DNA from: Frankiales bacterium | GTDB lineage: Bacteria > Actinomycetota > Actinomycetes > Mycobacteriales > SCTD01 | Direction of reading: 5' to 3' | Length of the DNA: 10,054 bases | Assembly (NCBI GenBank): GCA_025965735.1 | Contig: JAOPWK010000169.1 | Span: forward strand, 1-10,054 | In this document: piece by piece, positions 6,102 to 10,054 of the stretch | Layout: each line of letters begins with the position of its first letter | Numbering within the stretch: position 1 is the first letter of the stretch | Made by a program: the position numbers and the translations under genes | Notes under the pieces: generated by a model | Told to the model about the DNA's origin: nothing | The model's input: the letters and a program-made list of their open reading frames with translations, nothing else | The model's database searches: none

Positions 6102-7270
6102 GCCTGCTCACCGAGGAGCGCCAGGAGCCGGTACCCGTCGCGCCCACGCCGTCCCGCTTCGACCCGCGCCGGCTGCTGCTCGCCGTCGCCGCTCCCCTGC
6201 TCGCCGCGCTGGTCGCGCTGGCGGTGTCCTCCGTCGCGCTGATCGCCAGCGGCAGCAACCCGTTCACCGTCTACGCCCGGATGCTGTCCGAGGGCACGAC
6301 GCTGCGCTCGCTGCTCATCACCGTGAACAACGCGGTGCCGCTCTACCTCTCGGCGCTGGCCGTCGCGCTGGGCTTCCGCATGGGGCTGTTCAACATCGGC
6401 GTCCAGGGCCAGTACCAGCTGGCCGCGCTGCTGGCCGCCGCCGCCGGCGCCGCGGTCACGCTGCCCGGCCCGCTGCACATCGCCTTCGTCATCGTGGTCG
6501 CCATGGCGGTCGGGGCGCTGTGGGCAGGCGTCGCCGGTGTGCTGAAGACCGCGCGCGGTGTCAGCGAGGTCATCTCCACGATCATGCTCAACGTCATCGC
6601 CGGAGGCCTGGCCGCCTACCTGCTGACGACGTACCTGCAGGAGCGGGTGGAGGGCAGCAACAACAGCCGCACGCCGCTGCTGCCGGAGAGCGCCCGGCTG
6701 CCCGACCTCGACGGGCTGCTGCTCGCCGTCGGCATCGAGCCGCCGCAGGGCACCCGGCTCGGCGGCTTCCTCGTGGTGGCGATCGTCGTCGGCGTCCTCT
6801 ACGCGCTGGTCGTCAGCCGCAGCCGCTTCGGCTTCGAGCTGCGCGCCACCGGGCTCAACCCCTCAGCGGCGGTCGCGGCCGGCGTCGACGCCAAGCGGAT
6901 GACGGTCGTGACCATGCTGCTGTCCGGCGCGATCGCCGGCATGGTCGGCCTGCCGCAGCTGCTCGGCCAGAGCTACTCCTACGGCCTGGACTTCCAGACC
7001 GGTCTGGGCTTCACCGGCATCGGGGTCGCCCTGCTCGGCCGCGGCTCGCCGGTCGGGATCGCCTTCGCCGCACTGCTGTTCGCGTTCCTGGAGCGCTCCT
7101 CCGCGACGCTGCAGCGCATCGACGTGCCCACGGAGATCTACGTGATCATGCAGGGCTCGATCGTGCTGTCGGTCGTCGTGGCGTACGAGGCGGTCCGCCG
7201 CGCCGGCGTCGCGCAGGCCGAGCGCGCGGTGCGTCGGGCCACCGAGCCCGGAGCGGCGGTGGACGCATGA
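6098..7270 (+). CDS. Nucleoside ABC importer permease 1 (YufP/NupP type)
   Basis: This 390-residue inner-membrane protein of the BPD_transp_2 family (the branched-chain amino acid/ribose permease superfamily) forms half of the translocation channel. A cytoplasmic Pro-rich N-terminus (~1-23) precedes about eight to ten hydrophobic helices. The family motif after an early helix is FRMGLFNIGVQGQYQLAA (~93-110, core NIGxxGQ), and the EAA-like cytoplasmic coupling region includes SRFGFELRATGLNPSAAVAAGVDAKRM, typical of nucleoside and BMP-linked permeases. The ATG at 6098 has GGGGG 6 nt upstream, and its stop shares ATGA with the next gene, indicating translational coupling. The larger of the two permeases in homologous systems usually comes first, but here both are of similar size. 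Confidence 0.92.
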   Translation: MSLLTEERQEPVPVAPTPSRFDPRRLLLAVAAPLLAALVALAVSSVALIASGSNPFTVYARMLSEGTTLRSLLITVNNAVPLYLSALAVALGFRMGLFNIGVQGQYQLAALLAAAAGAAVTLPGPLHIAFVIVVAMAVGALWAGVAGVLKTARGVSEVISTIMLNVIAGGLAAYLLTTYLQERVEGSNNSRTPLLPESARLPDLDGLLLAVGIEPPQGTRLGGFLVVAIVVGVLYALVVSRSRFGFELRATGLNPSAAVAAGVDAKRMTVVTMLLSGAIAGMVGLPQLLGQSYSYGLDFQTGLGFTGIGVALLGRGSPVGIAFAALLFAFLERSSATLQRIDVPTEIYVIMQGSIVLSVVVAYEAVRRAGVAQAERAVRRATEPGAAVDA

Positions 7271-8532
7271 CCATCGCCCTCGAGTCGCCGCTGTCCAAGG
7301 CGGACCGCAAGCGCAGCGGCGTCCGGCCGCGCACCCTCGTGCTGGGCATGGGCGGCCTGCTCGTGCTGCTGTCGCTGGTCCGCGTCATCAGCGGTGCGGA
7401 GGACGTCACCAGCAGCGGCACCTTCGGCGCGGCCCTGCGCCTGGCCGTCCCGATCGGGTTGGCCGGCCTCGGCGGCCTGTGGGCCGAGCGGGCCGGCATC
7501 GTCAACATCGGGCTCGAGGGGATGCTCATCCTCGGGACGTGGTTCGGCGCGTGGGCGGGCTTCTTCTACGGGCCGTGGGTCGGCGTGTTCGCCGCGGTCG
7601 TGGCCGGTGCGCTCGGGGGCCTGCTGCACGCGCTGGCCACCGTCACCTTCGGCGTCGACCACGTCGTGTCCGGCGTCGCCATCAACCTGCTCGGCGCGGG
7701 CATCGCGCGCTACCTCTCCTCGCTGGCCTACGGCGGTGACGACGCCCCCCTCGGATCCGGCCAGACGCAGTCGCCGACGGTGAAGGGACTGCCCGACGTC
7801 AGCCTCCCGGTGCTGTCGAGCGGACCCGACCTGCTCGGCGACCTGGAGTCGCAGCACTGGTTCCTGCTGTCCGACGCGGCCGGGATCCTGCGCGGGCTCA
7901 CCGCCAACGTCTCGATCATCACGCTGCTGGCCGTCCTGCTCGTCCCGCTGTCGTTCTTCGTCCTGTGGCGCACCGCCTTCGGGCTGCGCCTGCGCTCGGT
8001 CGGCGAGAACCCGATCGCCGCCGACTCGCTCGGCGTCGCGGTCTACCGGATGAAGTACGCCGCCGTCGTCATGTCCGGTGCGCTGGCCGGTCTCGGCGGC
8101 GCCTCCCTCGTCATCGGCTCCATCTACCGCGAGGGGCAGACCGCGGGCCGCGGCTTCATCGGCCTGGCCGCCGTCATCTTCGGCAACTGGCGGCCCGGCG
8201 GTCTCGCTGCCGGCGCAGGCCTGTTCGGGTACGCCGACGCCGTCCAGCTGCGGGCCGGTTCGGCCGTGCGCGCGCTGCTGCTGCTCGTCGCGCTGATCCT
8301 CGTCGTGGTCGCGGTGCGCCAGGCACTGGCGCGCAAGATCCCGCTGACCCTGGCGACGCTGCTCATCGCCGGGGCGTTCTTCCTCTGGTACGCCACCGTC
8401 GACCAGGTGCCCTCACAGCTGGTCGGCTTCACCCCGCACCTGGTCACGCTGCTCGTGCTCGCCGTCGCGTCGCAACGACTACGACCACCCGCCGCCGACG
8501 GGGTGCCCTACCGGAGAGGCGAACAGTCGTGA
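7267..8532 (+). CDS. Nucleoside ABC importer permease 2 (YufQ/NupQ type)
   Basis: This 421-residue inner-membrane permease is the partner of the preceding gene product. The family motif appears as ERAGIVNIGLEGMLILGTWFG (~74-94), with NIGLEGM at 80-86. The coupling loop FGLRLRSVGENPIAADSLGVAVYRMKY is characteristic of the second permease of BMP-type nucleoside importers. About ten hydrophobic segments are present, plus a polar stretch (~155-205, rich in Ser, Gly and Asp) that probably forms an extracytoplasmic loop. Two further hydrophobic segments near residues 355-405 make it longer than the roughly 310-320 residues usual for YufQ homologues; longer forms are, as far as I recall, seen in actinobacteria. 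The ATG overlaps the previous stop as ATGA, and its own stop overlaps the deaminase GTG as GTGA. Confidence 0.92.
   Translation: MTIALESPLSKADRKRSGVRPRTLVLGMGGLLVLLSLVRVISGAEDVTSSGTFGAALRLAVPIGLAGLGGLWAERAGIVNIGLEGMLILGTWFGAWAGFFYGPWVGVFAAVVAGALGGLLHALATVTFGVDHVVSGVAINLLGAGIARYLSSLAYGGDDAPLGSGQTQSPTVKGLPDVSLPVLSSGPDLLGDLESQHWFLLSDAAGILRGLTANVSIITLLAVLLVPLSFFVLWRTAFGLRLRSVGENPIAADSLGVAVYRMKYAAVVMSGALAGLGGASLVIGSIYREGQTAGRGFIGLAAVIFGNWRPGGLAAGAGLFGYADAVQLRAGSAVRALLLLVALILVVVAVRQALARKIPLTLATLLIAGAFFLWYATVDQVPSQLVGFTPHLVTLLVLAVASQRLRPPAADGVPYRRGEQS
8513..8519 (+). promoter_or_regulatory. Ribosome binding site of cytidine deaminase
   Basis: GGAGAGG lies inside the end of the permease gene, 9 nt before the GTG at 8529. 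It fixes the start among several in-frame GTG codons. Confidence 0.65.
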
Positions 8533-8918
8533 CGGACGTCGACTGGGACGACCTGCGGGCCAAGGCCGTCGAGGCGGCTGCCCGCGCGTACGCCCCGTAC
8601 TCCCGCCTGCACGTCGGCGTCGCCGCGCTCGTCGACGACGGCCGGCTGCTGCAGGCCTGCAACGTCGAGAACGCCTCGTACGGGCTGGGCCTGTGCGCGG
8701 AGTGCGGGCTGGTCTCCCTGCTGCACGCCACCGGCGGCGGGCGCCTCGTCGCGATGGCCTGCCGGTCCGGCGACGGCGAGCTGCTCATGCCCTGCGGGCG
8801 CTGCCGCCAGCTGCTCTGGGAGCAGGGCGGACCGGAGCTGGTCGTCGACTCGCCGCGCGGGCCGGTGCCGATGACCGAGGTCCTCCCGGACGCGTTCGGC
8901 GCGAGGGACCTGCCCTGA
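8529..8918 (+). CDS. cdd: Cytidine deaminase
   Basis: The enzyme hydrolytically deaminates cytidine and deoxycytidine to uridine and deoxyuridine in the cytosol. At 129 residues it is the short, homotetrameric single-domain form. All active-site elements are visible: nucleoside-binding NVEN (45-48), the catalytic CAE motif (zinc ligand Cys56, proton-shuttling Glu58), and PCGRC (88-92) with the zinc ligands Cys89 and Cys92. The N-terminal helix ending in AYAPYSRLHVGVAAL is also typical. It begins at GTG, overlapping the permease stop as GTGA, with GGAGAGG 9 nt upstream. Within the operon it processes imported cytidine so that the product can be split by the phosphorylase encoded next. Confidence 0.96.
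   Translation: MTDVDWDDLRAKAVEAAARAYAPYSRLHVGVAALVDDGRLLQACNVENASYGLGLCAECGLVSLLHATGGGRLVAMACRSGDGELLMPCGRCRQLLWEQGGPELVVDSPRGPVPMTEVLPDAFGARDLP
8903..8908 (+). promoter_or_regulatory. Ribosome binding site that supports a CTG start for thymidine phosphorylase
   Basis: GAGGGA lies 6 nt before CTG at 8915-8917, the ideal distance for initiation there. It is 78 nt away from the first in-frame ATG (8987), so it cannot serve that codon. Confidence 0.55.
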
Positions 8919-10054
8919 ACGTCGTCGACCTCATCCGCACCAAGCGCGACGGCGGCGAGCTCGCGGATGACGAGATCGCCTGGCTGATGGGGGCGTACGT
9001 GCGCGGCGAGGTGGCGCACGAGCAGATGAGCGCGCTGCTCATGGCGGTGTTCTTCCGCGGCATGACGCCGGCCGAGCTGTCCGCCTGGACCGGCGCGATG
9101 GTGGCCAGCGGCGAGCGGATGGACCTGTCCGGCACCGGTCGGCCAGTCGTCGACAAGCACTCCAGCGGCGGCGTCGGCGACAAGGTCAGCCTCGTCGTGG
9201 CGCCGCTCGTGGCGGCTCTCGGGGTGGCGGTGCCGAAGCTGTCCGGCCGCGGGCTGGGCCACACCGGCGGCACGCTGGACAAGCTGGAGAGCATCCCGGG
9301 CTGGACCGGGCAGCTGACCCGCGCGCAGTTCCTCGCCCAGCTGCGCGACGTCGGCGCGGTCATCGCCGGTGCCGGCGCCGACCTCGCCCCGGCCGACAAG
9401 TCGCTCTACGCGCTGCGCGACGTCACCGCCACCATCGAGTCGATCCCGCTGATCGCCAGCAGCATCATGAGCAAGAAGATCGCGGGGGGCGCCGACGCGG
9501 TGCTGCTCGACGTGAAGGTCGGCGCGGGCGCGTTCATGAAGGACGTCGACACGGCGCGGACGCTGGCTCAGACGATGGTGCGGCTCGGCGCGGACGCCGG
9601 TGTGCGGACGGTCTGCCTGCTGACCTCGATGGAGGCGCCGCTCGGCCGCGGCATCGGCAACGCGCTCGAGGTCGCCGAAGCCGTCGAGGTGCTGCAGGGC
9701 GGCGGGCCGGACGACCTGCGCGAGGTGTGCCTGGCCGTCGCGACCGAGATGCTCGCGCTCGGCGGCGTGCACGAGGACCCCGCACCCGCGCTGACCGACG
9801 GGCGGGCGCTGGCGGTGTGGGAGCAGATGGTGCGCGCCCAGGGCGGCGACCCGGCCGCCGCGCTGCCGACCGCCCCGCACAGCGAGGTCGTGGAGGCCCC
9901 GCGCGACGGCTGGCTCAGCCGGCTGGACGCCCTGGCTGTGGGCACCGCCGCGTGGCGGCTCGGCGCCGGCCGCGCCCGCAAGGAGGACGACGTCGACCCG
10001 GGCGCCGGCGTGGTGCTGGGCGCCGCCCTCGGCGAGCGGGTGGCGAAGGGCCAG
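8915..10054 (+). CDS. deoA: Thymidine phosphorylase, apparent CTG start; 3' end cut by window edge
   Basis: The enzyme catalyses reversible phosphorolysis of thymidine and deoxyuridine to base and 2-deoxyribose-1-phosphate. The visible 380 residues cover most of the usual ~430. Active-site residues match E. coli DeoA with a constant offset of three: the phosphate site KHSSGGVGDK (Lys81, His82, Ser83), LSGRGLGHTGGTLDKLE (Ser110, Thr120), and the base site LRDVTATIESIPLIASSIMSKK (Arg168, Ser183, Lys187). The N-terminal VVDLIRTKRDGGELADDEI matches the conserved first helix of the family, so translation must start upstream of the ATG at 8987. No ATG, GTG or TTG occurs in frame for at least 150 nt upstream of 8915. 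CTG at 8915 sits 6 nt after GAGGGA and overlaps the deaminase stop as CTGA. Pyrimidine-nucleoside phosphorylase is a close relative, so specificity is slightly uncertain. The C-terminal domain end lies beyond the window. Confidence 0.92.
   Translation, partial: MNVVDLIRTKRDGGELADDEIAWLMGAYVRGEVAHEQMSALLMAVFFRGMTPAELSAWTGAMVASGERMDLSGTGRPVVDKHSSGGVGDKVSLVVAPLVAALGVAVPKLSGRGLGHTGGTLDKLESIPGWTGQLTRAQFLAQLRDVGAVIAGAGADLAPADKSLYALRDVTATIESIPLIASSIMSKKIAGGADAVLLDVKVGAGAFMKDVDTARTLAQTMVRLGADAGVRTVCLLTSMEAPLGRGIGNALEVAEAVEVLQGGGPDDLREVCLAVATEMLALGGVHEDPAPALTDGRALAVWEQMVRAQGGDPAAALPTAPHSEVVEAPRDGWLSRLDALAVGTAAWRLGAGRARKEDDVDPGAGVVLGAALGERVAKGQ

Noticed and set aside
3289..6267. A 992-codon open frame on the minus strand across the lipoprotein and ATPase genes
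   Set aside because: It is antisense to two clearly recognised genes, has a low-complexity Asp/Val/Gly/Ala-rich composition and no family motif. Long antisense frames are expected at this GC content.
8444..9880. A 478-codon minus-strand open frame over the deaminase and phosphorylase genes
   Set aside because: It is a shadow of two well-supported plus-strand enzymes, with no recognisable domain.
8987..10054. ATG at 8987 as the start of thymidine phosphorylase
   Set aside because: It would remove the conserved KRDG first helix and has no suitable Shine-Dalgarno sequence linked to it. GAGGGA sits at the right distance from CTG 8915 instead.
3334..10054. The transporter/deaminase/phosphorylase cluster as a new system
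   Set aside because: Lipoprotein, ATPase, two permeases, cytidine deaminase and thymidine phosphorylase is a known nucleoside uptake and salvage operon layout in actinobacteria. Only its punctuation is unusual.

Overview
The window is very GC-rich, with G or C at nearly every third codon position, short intergenic gaps and TANNNT-type -10 boxes. This points to a high-GC actinobacterium. The protein flavour suggests something near the Geodermatophilaceae, but that placement is inference and nothing here is diagnostic. No RNA gene, insertion sequence, CRISPR array or integrase is visible, and no stretch over 300 bases lacks a gene.

Left part (1-3240): a minus-strand gene of unknown function runs off the left edge. 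It is divergent from a small PaaI-type hotdog thioesterase that looks leaderless. Next comes a protein joining an RsbW-like anti-sigma kinase domain to a C-terminal PAS domain, probably a signalling protein of a partner-switching type. Its 3' end overlaps, tail to tail, a minus-strand major facilitator transporter.

Right part (3241-10054): one plus-strand operon for nucleoside uptake and salvage. It encodes a BMP/PnrA-type lipoprotein, a double-domain ABC ATPase, two inner-membrane permeases, cytidine deaminase and thymidine phosphorylase (cut by the right edge). The lipoprotein captures nucleosides outside the cell and the ATPase with the two permeases imports them. Cytidine deaminase converts (deoxy)cytidine to (deoxy)uridine, and thymidine phosphorylase splits thymidine or deoxyuridine to free base and deoxyribose-1-phosphate. 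The gene set is a known type and is not a new system.

The less ordinary features are in how the operon is punctuated. Between the lipoprotein and ATPase genes lie a perfect 13-bp GC hairpin and then a 62-bp inverted repeat with perfect 14-bp arms. The last two permease/enzyme junctions and the deaminase/phosphorylase junction are 4-nt overlaps reading ATGA, GTGA and CTGA. The last implies that the thymidine phosphorylase starts at a CTG codon, supported by a well-placed Shine-Dalgarno sequence, conserved N-terminal residues and the absence of a nearby ATG, GTG or TTG upstream in frame. A 9-codon open frame bridges the ATPase and first permease with overlapping stop/start codons at both ends.
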